64,000 nucleotides of DNA, from assembly GCF_949628265.1 (NCBI RefSeq), contig NC_088789.1, positions 18,841,883 to 18,905,882 of the forward strand, given 5' to 3'. The translations under genes were made by a program, and so were the position numbers. Below, piece by piece: positions 40,901 to 53,145 of the stretch. This DNA comes from Cloeon dipterum. Taxonomy: Eukaryota; Arthropoda; Insecta; Ephemeroptera; Baetidae. Every line of letters begins with the position of its first letter. Positions within the stretch are counted from its first letter, which is position 1. The notes beneath the pieces are model-generated. The model was not told where the DNA came from. It saw only the letters and a list, made by a program, of their open reading frames with translations, and made no database searches.

Positions 40901-43900
40901 TTTTGGTCGGCGCGCCAAAGAAAAAAGTGAAAAATATCATTCCACAGCATTATCAACTTGCTTTCCGTCGAGAAGCTTGTTATTTATTCACGGAGGCAGA
41001 CCAAGAAAGAGAGTGGATGAGTGCGGACGACGAGTCGAAATCGATAAATTTTATTCCTCGGACGATGAGTACATCTACATATATTATTATCAAGCCCTGG
41101 CGACTGTAAAGTATGTCTAATAGCGCGGCAAAGTCGTCCGGGAGTGGCAGTAAAAATTTTACTATGCTAATTCGCTGCCAACACAATTATGATTTGTGTG
41201 TGTGCTTGCGCCCGTGAAAATACGCCTTCTCGGTGCCATGACAAAATAAATAGGAACAGCACCGCGGCAAAGCAGAGCAGGTGCTGCTGGAATCAATTAA
41301 TAAGTGGTGGCACACACGTTCGTTACTAAGGAAACATCAACACAAAATCGCCAGCCACGAGTGGTACTACGTGCGGCCTTTTGTGCAATATCATGCGAGT
41401 ATAATGGCCAGCTTATTTGCCAGGCCAAATTTCGTCAAACACGCTTTTGGCCCTTAATGCCGTAAATCTTCCCTCGTGCGATGACGGCACTTTGCCTTGG
41501 GGAGCCCACAAATGTCCTAAACTGGGTAATATACTGAAAAGAAAAAAATTCAGGGTGGTTCTTAATATTAATTGCTGATAAAATGTGTCTCCTCATTGTA
41601 ACGCATGAAAGCACAGGAGTAAAGGGCTCGTAAAACAATTAAGCTTTATTATGCGAAGGATTTTAAGAATAAATTTGGCAAATTAAATTAATTTTCTAAA
41701 CTGTTGGACTTTTCTTAAAAACTGGCAAGTTAAAACCATGATTCTAATTCGATCAAATATCAGGCTATTTTAATCCACGTAATATTGAAAATTTTAGAAC
41801 AATTGACACTTTTGACCTGAATATACCGACTAAACAAGTTGACTATTGTCTGAACAAGTTCTTGAGTCAAACGTTTCAATAAATTTACATTTTATATAAT
41901 AAAAGGATGCAGCATTTTTAAGGCATTGTGATGAAAATGTAAATATAAAATAAATTAGTAAATTTAGAAAAGTCGACCAAAATTTTTGTTTCACGCTCAC
42001 ATGCCGAGTTATAACTTTTTGTCATTATTCAGCCGCAAACAACAATGATGTCCAAGTATAATCCGCTGACTTGTGTTGCAATGCTCTACAATATGCTGCC
42101 AGTTGCGATTCGCCTGGAGCCCAGATATAAAGAGTTTGTGATCGCGTTGAAAGAGTTCTTGTATGCTCATAAGTTCTACTCTTTTGTTGAATATCAGAAT
42201 TGTGTAGACAACTTGTGATTTTGATATATTAACTGGAGCCAATATGTTGATGCGCAGTGTGATTTGGTTTAAAAATATCAATTTTACTGTGTTTAATATT
42301 GCTTTGTGTACAGTAGTTGTAGCAACTACTATGTTTCTTTTTGAATGAATGTTACTGTATGATTGATTTTTTTTGCAATTGGATGTATGTAATTCGGTAC
42401 AATTTATTGTGATGAGTTATGTGCATGCCAAAAGTCAAATAAAGATTATTATTATTATTATCATCCATATTTTCCTTGATTTTACTCTATACCATGAGTT
42501 TCTTTAGGACATATGCATGGCTCTCCATTGGTTTATATAAATTCAGCTGCACCACATTTAACTTATATCAAAAAGTCCGTGTGAGACGCGCTGCCTGTTT
42601 TCAGCGATCGGCTCATAGGCCAACATTTAGCTACGACGTTTCCCACGTGATGTTTTTTTATGCATCATCTGCCGGGAGAGATCAAGTTTTGCGGTCGGAA
42701 ACTTGCAACCCAACTGAGACAGACACCAGCATATATAATTTCTAGAAGCGCGGCCCGTTTGTGTTTGGGCGAAACTCTGATTGCGAAGGGCTAAGAAAAC
42801 AGACGCTGCCTGCAGATTTTCTCACGCTTTGTGCACGTACACAAAATCTACGAGCTGAAGCCAAGCGCGCATATCAAGTCTGCCGCCAGCACGGCGCATA
42901 TCCTAAGTAATATCACGCCAAAATCCTGCCTGGAAATTCAATAATGTGGTGTGTAAGTAAGCTAGAGCGAGCCGGCCAGTTCTTTTGCTGCATTACTTTG
43001 CGCAAGAAGCGAAAAAAAGAAGTACAAACGTGTACGGCGGGACCCTTTTCTACGCAGCGCAATTTTTCCGACCGTCGCCGGCACCGCGAGTGCCAAAACG
43101 CCGAGCACACTGCAGAGTCTGTATCTAGGGGCCAACACCCTGTGCTCTTGGACCGCGACCGGGTTGCAAGGACAGCGGGGACGAGGCTGACTACCCCCAT
43201 AGTCTGTCTTCGTTCTATATGCTAAACAAATCGAACAAAAATAAAGCGAAACTCACGCTCTTATATTTATTCTGATCCCACACAAAACGTATGAATAATT
43301 TTAAGCTGCGTATGTAGGAACTTACAATCAGGGCTTTGAATCTGGGCCCACTCTGGCTCTGTCCTCCTGGACAGGGTTTTCGCAAGATGTTTGCCAGGAG
43401 TGTTGCCTTTTCTCATATATGCTTTATAATTTTATTGGCGCATGTGCACTATAAATATTATTGCTTATTCTCATCATGTCATAATACAAATACAGTACAA
43501 ATATATTACATGTCAAAGTAAAAAATTATCGATGAGTAAAAGGCAACAAAGCTAGCGGAAAACCGATTAAACTGACCAAATTCATCGCAATGCGCCCGTG
43601 GGAAAGATCACTAACACTAAAAGCACACGTTCACAAACACTTTAAAACTCTTGCCACATGTGCTGCTTGAGGAGAGCGGGGAATTGCGCGGCGTTGCAGT
43701 CTTTGAGTGCCGGAGGCAAATCGTATAATGTATGTATGTGACGAAATATGATAAAAAACAACAATATGTAAATAAATTTTGCACGGTCGATTAAATATAG
43801 AAATCTTCTGCAATAATTGGTTTAAAAAAATGCAAGACACCGCACAATATTTAAAACATATTCCAATTAAGAACAGCTCATTGTCATTGTCAGTGTCGAA

Positions 43901-46900
43901 TGTCGGTCGAAATAGGATGTGATTCAAAATTGTTAATTTTTTTATCATATACGGAGAAGAATATTTTCAAATTTTACTTTAAATTTGAGTTCTGCGGGAT
44001 AAGAAACACGGAAATCACCAACACACCCACCAAATTTCATCATTATCTGAGACGCAAAACGTTCAATTTATTAGCTGAAAGAGGATTAAATATGCTACGT
44101 ATATAAAACGTTTGTTTCGTACATGCTGTAAACTTAAAAAAACCATATCTGATCCGAATAGTATAACGTCATCGCCTTGAGTTGCACTTTGAAATCTATG
44201 CAACCTGTGCAGCATGCAAGTCGAGATGAATCCAGCTCCACCCTATTTTTATGTTTCTAAACGTGCTACGACTCTTGTTCCCAGATGAGCTTTGGCTCCA
44301 AAATTTGGTCCCAAAAGTGCTCTTTGCACGATGCGAATTCCCTTTTCAAGAGCCAAAGCACGCGTTACGCGAGACATTTCGAGAAGTATAGAGCGTGGCT
44401 CGCGTTCCAAACTGCAGCAATAATGGATCGAGTCTCTGTGGCATCATCAAAACGACCATGGAAGAATCCTTCGTCGTAAAATCTCGGCTGGACGTGTTCC
44501 ATTTCCTTTCCGGCGCCGATTGCCAAATTTCAAACAGACGTACGTGCGACAAACACGTATCACTCGCTCACTCACTCACTCACTCAGCAGGCTTTTGACG
44601 AGAGAATCGTGTCGCTTTTTTGGCTTATCGACCACGCGGACAGCCGAAGAGCTGAGCAGCAGGAGAAGGAGCTTCTCTGATTTCGCTATTTGGCTAATAG
44701 CCTCGTGCATTAGCATAATAACAGGTGCCGCGCGCGCCGAGCCCACACGTGCCATCCACGCCAGCATCGATTATGCCCCGGCGGCGTGAGGCAGACGATA
44801 TGCCACTGCCTGCTGTTTTCATTCACTATGCAACTCAATGAAATGCTCTCGCAACTATGAGAACCACTTCGACTGCTGGTATAGTCTTGCATCGGATGGA
44901 AATTTTGACTTTCCCACAGCAAAAATCACGTTTCAATTTAAAGCTTCGCATATGGCATCTTATAAAAACAATAATGAACTGAATGTTACGTTTTTGGGAT
45001 GAAAAATAAGTTAATTGTTTTTGGAATCTAGCAACAAAACACATAACACTAGGGCTGCAGTATTTTTGTAGCCAATATAGTTGATTTTGCCACTCAAAAT
45101 ATTTTTCCAGATAAGTATTTGGTATTAATATAGTACTTTTTAGCTTACCTCATGGGTAAAATTGACATTCATACACTGGGACAGTTCAAAACAATAAAAC
45201 AATAAATAATTGTCGTTTTAGCGGCCTTTTTACTTTAAGATAATAATTTGAACTAATCAGGGTTGCGATTTTACTCCTTTTCAGCCAACATTTTCTTTTG
45301 AGAAAGTTAGATAGCAACCCAGGAAAATTTATCTTTGACACAACTTTTGGTTTCAAAATTAAGTTTATTATGGGCTGACAGGGCAACTCTGCCCCAAATC
45401 AGCACACATCCATAAAGTAATGAGACAATTATTTAGGAACAACATTTGGAAGGAAGTAATGATCAATGGTAGCTTGAGATTATTGCTTCTTCAATTTTCT
45501 TCTTTTAGATAACGTTTTTATAAAGGGTTCGATGAAACTTTCCTTGAATCATTAGCAATTAAACTTTATCATAATATGTATGATCTAATTTTTAGTTGCT
45601 ATTCAAATTTTCGCACCACATCACTTATGCATTCGCCAAACGATTACTATACCTTTCCTTTAACGGTAGAGTTTTGCTTTCTCTTCTCGTAATGAAAATT
45701 AGACAGTTATTGTCGCATCGACTTTGTCTGCAGATATCGACTCACACGCGTTTGTCGTTTAATTATTTGCCCTTGCCAATTCCCTTTAATTGGCCTTTGG
45801 CTTCGCGCGAAAGGACGCCGGCGTTTTGCTCGCCAATCTGTCGTCTCCCATTGCGAGTGAAATGGCTCTCACGATAGCGTTTGGACACAGGCCAAGTGGC
45901 TGATTTTTTCCTCCGCCTTTTCGCCTGCTGCAGACTGGATGCCGACAGCGGCGATGGAGATGCGGAGACAAGAGTTGCGAGCGAGCGAGCGCGGCCGACC
46001 TGTGAAATGAGACAGTCATTTTCTTGATGCGCACCTGCCACACATGTTGCTCCCATTCTTTTCACACGTTACGTTCAGGAATTTTTTATTTGCAACCAAC
46101 TGCTCATCTCAAGAGCCTTCCCATGCCATTATATTATTGAGAAAAAACTTACTCGTATATGAATTCAGGAAATAACTATTCAATTTTTGCCATGCCTGAT
46201 GTAGTTGTTTCTGTTTTGAAAGACAGAAGAAAGAAGCAACTATAAATGCTGCAAAAATTCCTTGCAAAATAAAAATGTTATTTATAAATAAAGTTTTAAA
46301 GTGAATTTTCGTCTTCTCTACATGCTTCTTATAATTGTGTCCTCCTTCGCAGTGTACGTGCAATATTTTAATCAGAAGTTGCTTTTTGATTTTGTCTTAT
46401 GGTATGTAAATGTGTTTTGAAAAATTTAGAGAGTAAGAATCTATGAATTTAATTAAAATAAACATGGAATGTCGAGTGTAGTGCCTACCAATAGGTGGCT
46501 CCTAAAATGACCCATTAAAGCATTAATATGCGGGAACCGCTACACAAGGAAAACTAATTTTCCTGAATTTAGCGCCCTACAACCTAGGTAAATTCAAGAA
46601 AATTTGAGATATTTTCAATTACATCCGCTTTTATTTTATGCAAAAAAATATTCATTTAGAAAAACAAAAACTTTAAAGTTTGAAACGTGGGTTATAGAAT
46701 TTGGATCATGCAAGTTCCCAAAAATCAATTAATAGGATGGGTTTTTCTCATTCTTTTATTTCATTAAAAAATGTTGAGAGAAAGTAATATAAATAATAAA
46801 ATAAATAAATAAAATAAAGAGTTTAGTTTATTTTTTAAATAAGCATTCTTAATAGTTTTTTCATTGGAATTTTGAGCTGGCAGGAGATTTATTTTCCTTG

Positions 46901-49900
46901 ATTCTCAAAGCAAAAAAAAATTAAATTTAAGGCAATTAAACTTTCTACACATTATTGTGGTTATGAATTAATAAGTTACTGATTTGATATCGGGAATACA
47001 ATGGTTAACCTCTACAATGAGTATTTTTAATGGGCAAGCGGAAGGGTATAATTACCACTCCGTTCCGGAAAATTTCGTAAAATTCACAGAGTGACAAATT
47101 GTACGAAACAAGCGAAATGACGTTTCCCCTGCTACACACCGCTGACAGAAAAATGCTTTTAAAAGGGACAATAGGGCGGAACATCACTGGACTGTGTCTT
47201 AAGAAACAATGAGAGCGTACTCTTCGCAGCCATTGTACGCGCAATAAAAGCCTCGGCGGCGGCGCGCACAAAAGTGTGTAGTTCGGAAAAGTCCATTAAT
47301 TTTTCCGCACGCGCCAAAAGCAAACAGCGAAGAAGAAAGGAGCGGCGGCCTAATTTCCAATTCGCTTTTGCCGCTTGAATTTTGGCATTTACGCGTGAGG
47401 GGCAAAAACGTCTGGAAATCTCGGCGCCGCGATCATTAAGGGCGGCAAAAAATGTCACTGCTGCTCTTTGGCGTGTATTCGTGTGTGCGATCCGTCGAGG
47501 GGCGTGTTCGCCAAGGGTGAGGGGTGCCTCCTGGTGCCAGTGGCGCACCAGAGCAACAGGCGCACACTGCTGCAATCGCGTGACCTTTCGCCAGGGAATA
47601 CTCGCAGACACACAGTACGGCGGCGAGTTGCACTGCGGCAAAGTGAAAGTGACATCTGGGTCGCGGAGACGCACTGGAAAATATTTAGAAAATAGAGCCT
47701 CACTTGCTTGGCCTCCGCGGACACTCGAGGGCTTCGCGAAATCGGCCCGCTGCTCGCATTTTTTCCCTCGCGATTTTTCTGTTCCCACAATGTTCGCACA
47801 CGCTCATTGAAAACACACAATGCGCGGCCGAATTCTAAAATTATGCGTCCTTGGCGTAATGGCCCGAAAGTGAATTAGTTGCCCTTCACAACAATTTATC
47901 GCTATAGGGTTGTGAATTTTAGGCAGTCGACTTGTAATTTATTTAAAAAAATATTACTTAAAAAGATTTTCTGAATTTTCAATCGGACCTTCAAAGGAAT
48001 ACGTCTAAAAGCATCCTTGAATTGGTCTATATCGGCTGAAAATCCATTCGTTGTGCAAAATAATATTTGTTTTCTTCCAAATTATAGTTCAAATTTTCTT
48101 TTCAAAATATTTTTGATCTGTTCAAATCGAAAAAGTTTTTTTTATAAAAAGTAAGTTTCAATGCAAATTTTTTAAACCTCTGATTTTGCAAAGATAAGTG
48201 AAAAAAATTCAGTAAACATGCTATTATAAAAGCAAAAAATGCGAGGTTTATGTTACAAATGATACACTTAAAATCTTCAAAATTGATTATTTCGGTCCGG
48301 AAAACATTCTCTAAAACAGTAAAACAAAACAGTCTAAAATTTAAATCCTTATTTTTCACCTACGTGAAAATTTACGCTAGATTGGTTGCTTTCGGCTTGG
48401 AAACGACGAATGGTTTTTAAAAGCATTATTCGATCTCGTGCTCGCTGCTGTTGATTTTATTTTCCCTGGATGATGAAAAACCGTATAAATTTCGGCAAGG
48501 TTTTGATTTTCCGTCACGCACAACAGGGGAACATCCAGCTAGGGTGTCTGAACACGAATAATAAATTTTATAGTGCATTTTGTCATGCAGATTTGCACGA
48601 AAATTGCTTGCGCGGTGGTGGTTAAATAAGAGTTTAGAATTCGCTGAGCAAGGCTTTCGTTGGCCGTGAATGATCGTCAACCACGGCGTGTTGACGGCAG
48701 CAATTTTCAGAAAGAAATATTGATAATACTGTTATGCGGCAAAAGGCGAATTTCAAGCTCAAACGGAGCTACTTACGGGTGGCATGGAAAAACAGCAGGC
48801 AATCAAACATTTTTATTAGCTCTGTACAAGACAGCTGCAAATCTTTACAGTACACGAAATTTTAAATTTAAAGATAATTATTTCAATAAAAATGAAATCA
48901 TGTTGAAATCAGGGAGACGGGATTTGCATGCAAATTAGGAAGTAAGCTGTTAAAAATTGAAACTGACGTTATATCTTCCTTTTGAAAATTGAAATCTACC
49001 ACTCTTATTATCGTTAAATTTAAAAGTAATTGGAATTCGCATTAAATTTTAAGCAGATCCTTGTTGCAGTTAGTAAAAAAAATTAGCCTCTTAGAAAGAC
49101 ATCCGGTATTTTTTTTAATTTTGAGTCAGAAATTCCACTATAGTTGGCTCTATATTAACTCTTTGAATAAAATTTTCTGTCTCAAGAACCAAGGAAAATG
49201 ATTTTTTCCTATTTAAAGTTGACGTTTTGCAAATATTGGAAAGCACAAATAAAAAATAGTAGTTGGTGCAGATGAATGAATGCTATATTAAATAAATTTC
49301 TATAGGCATTTCTTTGCACCTTGAAGGAAAAAAACCGCACTAAATCCTGAGTATTTTGAAAATATTACAAAAAAATTGCCATAAAGCTTCATTTTAAATA
49401 TTTTATCTATTTTTGCGGCGTGATGGAATCCACTCCTTCAGGTGTGAACGTCGCAGGCGAGAGTAGCAAATTGCCTGTAGGTCGCGATTGGCCATTTTTA
49501 TACCTCTCATTGATTAGGCAATCGTTAGACTGGTAAGCCATTTATTTTGCTCGCCAAAGTTGGCGAGCGTAATATCAGAACACGCAGACACAGAATTCAG
49601 ATTGCGCCACACCGCTCAAGCGAAGGTTTTGTTTATTTTCAGACGGCGTAATGCCAGCCTGAATATACATCAGATGCGAGTAAGAGAGCCGCCGCCTCGC
49701 CGTTCTTCCGACGCATTATTGTAACACACACTGGCTCAGCAATTGGCTCGACACACGTATTGTTTTGATGAAATGAAAATGGTAAAGAGCAGGTTGGCCG
49801 CGTGCGGTTTTGTTCGTCGCTGCTGCTGCTCCATTCAAGGTTGTGTGCATGTATCAGTTTCACGGGCAATGATACAGGCAAGCAGAGTTACACTGCCGTA

Positions 49901-52829
49901 AAAACGTTGCTGCACCATTTACCTCACTCACTCGGCGGCGGCAGCCCGCAGCAAAATGCTCGATAATTTATATCGAAAACGACCTTTCGATGTGTCGTTA
50001 TCGCCGCATTTTCGATTGAATTTCTGTTGCTGATTTCTTCAGAGCAATATATCAACCGTACTTGCTTTGAATTAACAACCTAATAATATTTCGTATGTTA
50101 TCATTCTTTGAATTTTGATGAATCAAATTCACCAATTGCGAAAGCTGACAAATGACGCCACCGATTGTTTGCTAGTTTAAAAGTCACTGCGATTTAAGAC
50201 TTAATTTATTTAGTTCTAGATGCTTTATAATGATGCAGACGATTTATATGCTACAATTTGATCACCGAAAAATTGCAGTTAATCGTCTAAAATTTATTAT
50301 AGCCCTACTATTAATGTTATTTTCATGAAGTGTATTTTAATAAAGTGACTTTATGTACTAATCTGTATCATTTTCCAAAATATCATGGTTTAAAAAGGGT
50401 TAATTTTGGTCAGGTCAAATCATTTTTGTCAATCGATCCACATTGGATATCATTTGTGTTTCTTTGCGCTTCCAATCATCAATATGAATAATATCACACA
50501 ATTAGTGACGATAAATCTCATTATCATAAAAATAAGCAACGTGCGTTTGATAGGAGCATTGGGAAATCGATCCAAAAGAGCTGAAAATTTGAAATTGCTA
50601 AAAATGAGCTGAAAATACTGAAAATTATATTTTCCCATACTGGTAGTTACAGCTTTTAGCAGACTAAGTCTAAATTGAGTAGATTAAAAATGAAACAGTT
50701 ATAATTTGAATCTGGCTTCCTTCCGTACTTTGTGAACTTAAAAAGCGCCACCGCCGAGCTCTGTTGTGGCTGGGCTCACCGCGACGATTAATAATTGAAT
50801 CGACACCGCGGCGTGGTGCAATGCAAACACCCGCGGCTTTTAATAACCGTAAATAAGGACGGTAAATATATATATATAAGAGCACTTCATATATATTTCA
50901 CGGCAGACGAGCTGCAAAATAAGTAAATCACTCGGTGCAACCAAGGCCGCTGCTGGATTACAAACCAGGCTCGAGCAGAATCATTAGCGCGGCCGGCCGG
51001 GGCGAGTGCGGATAAATTTCGCACCACTCGAGATGCACACATACAGAAATTACGCACTCATATATGTTTTTGAAAGGAGAGTGCAACGTGTAACGAGGCG
51101 CAATTAGCAAAGTGAGTTACCTACGCCCGCTGTGCTGCCGTGCTTCTTTCTGACAAGAGGCAGATAATCGCATGCACACTGTGCACCTTGCGAGCGAAAA
51201 ACTAACGAGCTCGGGGGTTTAATTAAAAATGTAGCCGCCGCTCACGGGCACGAGCGAGTGGGTGAGCACGAGCTGCGTCTCGGCGCCGGATAAAAGTGCA
51301 TGAATAAAATAAGGCACAGAGAAAGAGGCAAGGATTTGGCCAGCGCAGACACCTGGTCCGGCGCAACTTTTTCTCTTGTTGTTAAACGACGAAAACACGG
51401 ACCGCGTGGGGGGCCTACGCATCAAACTTTGCTCATTTCGCTAGCAATTAGCCATGAAATTCAAATTTCTCGCTTGTAAACGATCGCTGCTTGGATAAAC
51501 ATGTTCGGTAGATTGAACGAGGTGATTTCTTTTACGACTAACAATAAGGGCGCGCAGTTTGCGCGTAACACGGATTCGATATCGGATGAACTAGGGCATT
51601 TGATTCTGATAATATTATTTTTCCGATACAAAATTTTCCCGGCCTTTCACTCTCCAGCAGCCAACAAATATCGAAGACAAAACAATAACATGTAATGTAA
51701 GGAGCATGCTCGTAAGAGAATATTTTACCTAAAGCCAAAAGAGAATAAGAAACACTTTCATTGATTTTTTTTAAATGTTCCAAAAAGTATATATAAAATT
51801 TTGTTGGATTGGAACAAAACTAACAAGAGTGGAATTTCCAGTAACATTTTTCTTGCGTAAACTAGTTCTTTTCTAGATCGAATTATAAATTATATGCTTC
51901 AATTCAGTTGAAGAGGTAAACAAAGGATTTTGGCAAAAAAGTTAAGTAGTTCAAATTATTCACATCATTGACTAATCTATTCCCCTTCTAAAATTGATTT
52001 CAATACCAAGATGTGATGTAAAAATTTAAAGATTCAAATTTACGAAAGGTTTTGTAAAACATGAAAATATCTTAGGCTAAAATAGCCTTAAAAACTTTAG
52101 AAAAAATAAATGTCTAAAAAATCACGGTTTCTGTTTTTTTTTATGAAGTAGGAAATATTCATACCCCTAAAATTACTATTTCCAGCATTTTTAATCAGAC
52201 CCATTATGTAGAGGTTTTTAACGGTCCGATTTTTTTTAAATTAAGACAATATATGATTTCTTTTTCCTCGGAGGTATTAGAGAAGGCTAAAAAACTAAGA
52301 TTTAATAATTATTTTCTCTATAAAACACATGTCTGGTCCAATTTGACAACTCTATTATTGTGTATACAACTTAAACAAATATATTGATCGTTTGGAAATA
52401 TTACAGCTTCTTTTTTAAAGGTATAAATAAATTGAAAGGATCTAATTTTTATCAACGTTAGTGCAAACTGCTGTAAAACTTCCTTCAGTATTTCTCATCT
52501 TAAATAAATAATTAAATTCAATCCATCGAAAACACTAAAAGCAAATTGGGAAGTTGTTACTCACTCCAACCGCGAGTTCTTCCGCGGACTCGGGTGGTGA
52601 AATAGAGATATCAACATAGCATTGGCAGCAGCGAAATGCGCGCTGAGTGTCACACTCACTCTAAACTCCTGGGTGGTTTGAAGGAAACGTCTATCCTGTA
52701 GGTAGTGTCCGTGTGCAGTTTGACCGTCTTGGCCTGCTTGAAGCGTTGCCCGTCCATCTTGCAGTAGACAGGGCTGCCGTGCGGCTCCTTCTTCATCGAG
52801 AGGGTCACCTTAAACGTACCATGGCTCAT
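31806..52829 (-). CDS. CNRIP1: CNRIP1: cannabinoid receptor-interacting protein 1, 3 exons over 21 kb
   Basis: Exons 52829-52660, 36209-36065 and 31970-31806 join with GT-AG borders (phase 2, then phase 0) into 159 residues; the human protein has 164. Family landmarks seen in order: SPVYCKMDGQRF with KQAKTVKLHTDTTYRIDV in exon 1 (human: VFYKVDGQRF), YSGYYTTQGIIPSRKGHRE in exon 2 (human: YTGTYDTEGVTPTKSGER), and QIKFYRQADVQHCEWGS followed by VNKQTFR in exon 3 (human: QVKFYNYHKRDHCQWGS, VNKESFL). In vertebrates this cytosolic protein binds the C-terminal tail of the CB1 receptor; arthropods are generally thought to lack CB1/CB2, so the partner here is unknown. The frame is open for a further 222 bases upstream (to 53051) through GC-rich DNA, but family length favours the MSHGTF start. 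Introns of about 4.1 and 16.4 kb carry most of the repeats in this half of the window. Confidence 0.93.
35019..35203. repeat. Local direct duplication, copy 1
   Basis: Shares with 35796-35972, in the same order, GTGCTC-, ACACACAAAATGTCAAAACATGAGCATC-type sequence, a GGCCCGACT block, GACTTCAAGGGGTTTAAT, TTTTTGCAGACGGAGAAGAG and GTTGCTTTGAGAAAAAG. The copies differ by substitutions and small indels. Confidence 0.8.
35590..35750 (-). repeat. Dispersed repeat family, copy 3
   Basis: On the minus strand reads AAATATCTACATATATGGAA, then ATTTTTTCCAATATTGCACG and GCCAGTA, matching the core of the copies at 359 and 7238. It lies between the two arms of the local direct duplication. Confidence 0.5.
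35796..35972. repeat. Local direct duplication, copy 2
   Basis: Second copy of the block at 35019-35203, about 590 bases farther on and only 90 bases downstream of CNRIP1 exon 2 on the gene strand. The interval between the copies is not repeated. Confidence 0.8.
36065..36209 (-). CDS. CNRIP1: CNRIP1 exon 2
   Basis: This 145-nt exon starts in phase 2 and ends in phase 0, encoding EKITVLGQDMETCERW through REDMPIVMR. The YSGYYTTQG core aligns with YTGTYDTEG of the human protein. Acceptor TTGGCAG and donor GTATAC are both acceptable. Confidence 0.92.
40085..40645. mobile_element. Foldback element: long imperfect inverted repeat
   Basis: The left arm (about 40085-40250) and right arm (about 40465-40645) are inverted copies. 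Matching blocks include CCAACTCCAAATCTCAGGTTCT-like sequence (40133-40154 against 40557-40578), CACCATTACACTCATCTAAA (40181-40200) against CACCGTTAGACTCATCTTAA (40508-40527), and CAGCTGAAGTG (40212-40222) against its exact inverse at 40486-40496. A loop of roughly 220 bases separates them. No ORF or target duplication is obvious. The structure fits an old foldback-type or long-TIR MITE. Confidence 0.7.
42010..42461 (+). mobile_element. 5'-truncated non-LTR retrotransposon (3' end)
   Basis: Codons from about 42083 to 42218 read LYNMLPVAIRLEPRYKEFV and then LKEFLYAHKFYSFVEYQN, ending CVDNL and TGA. This is the typical C-terminus of ORF2 in Jockey/CR1-like LINEs (a 'YN.LP..IR' block, then 'LK..L....FYS..E'). 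About 220 bases of 3' UTR follow, with AATAAA near 42438 and a terminal (ATT)n tail at 42445-42461. The reverse transcriptase body is missing, so this is a dead 5'-truncated insertion. Confidence 0.75.
44571..44586 (+). repeat. Short CACT tandem repeat
   Basis: Four or more CACT units in CNRIP1 intron 1. Confidence 0.75.
45307..45432 (-). pseudogene. Possible reverse-transcriptase fragment of a LINE
   Basis: On the minus strand one short open stretch reads IIVSLLYGCVLIWGRV and then NKLNFETKS. The LLYG...WG spacing resembles the conserved block downstream of the catalytic domain in non-LTR reverse transcriptases. It is bounded by stops and is too short to be sure. Confidence 0.25.
52660..52829 (-). 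CDS. CNRIP1: CNRIP1 exon 1 (N-terminal)
   Basis: Encodes MSHGTFKVTLSMKKEPHGSP through KPPRSL plus two bases, ending at a consensus GTGAGT donor. The DGQRF motif is diagnostic of the family. It lies in a CpG-rich block (about 52800-53050), the probable promoter region. Confidence 0.93.
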
Positions 52830-53145
52830 GGCGAGACACCATCCTCTCGCGACCGCGCGCTCGACTGCCGCTGATGCCATGCGTGCTGCCCGACCGCCTG
52901 CCTGCCTGGCTGTGGCTATGGCGAGGCGGGCACGCGGCGCCGCCCAGAGCACGCCCGCGGCGCCAAGCCAGCTCGCGGACCCCGTGACCCCCACCCCCTC
53001 CCCCGGCGCTTGAGCCCACTTCCTTCCTGCCTGCCCAATTTTTCCTTTCACGGGAAAAACGCCATCCGTGATCGTGTAATTATTACTCGCACATTGGCAC
53101 AGCGATTTTCCTGTTACGCTTTCTGAGAATTGGAACTGTTCTGGT

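Larger units (their letters stand above)
36210..52659 (-). other. CNRIP1 intron 1, 16.4 kb
   Basis: No gene is supported. It holds a foldback repeat (40085-40645), a LINE 3' end (42010-42461), a possible reverse-transcriptase relic (45307-45432), short tandem repeats, and GC-richer blocks near 37260-37500, 39340-39560, 42560-43220, 44190-44800, 45720-46060, 47140-47830, 49420-49980 and 50740-51490 that may be regulatory. The block at 47159-47820 is open on both strands. Confidence 0.5.

Noticed and set aside
42009..42281. 90-residue minus-strand ORF
   Set aside because: It is antisense to the LINE ORF2 C-terminus, which has clear family features on the plus strand.
47159..47788. 209-residue minus-strand ORF as a gene
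   Set aside because: It has no recognisable domain and overlaps other long open frames on both strands, as GC-richer DNA often does; kept only as an observation.
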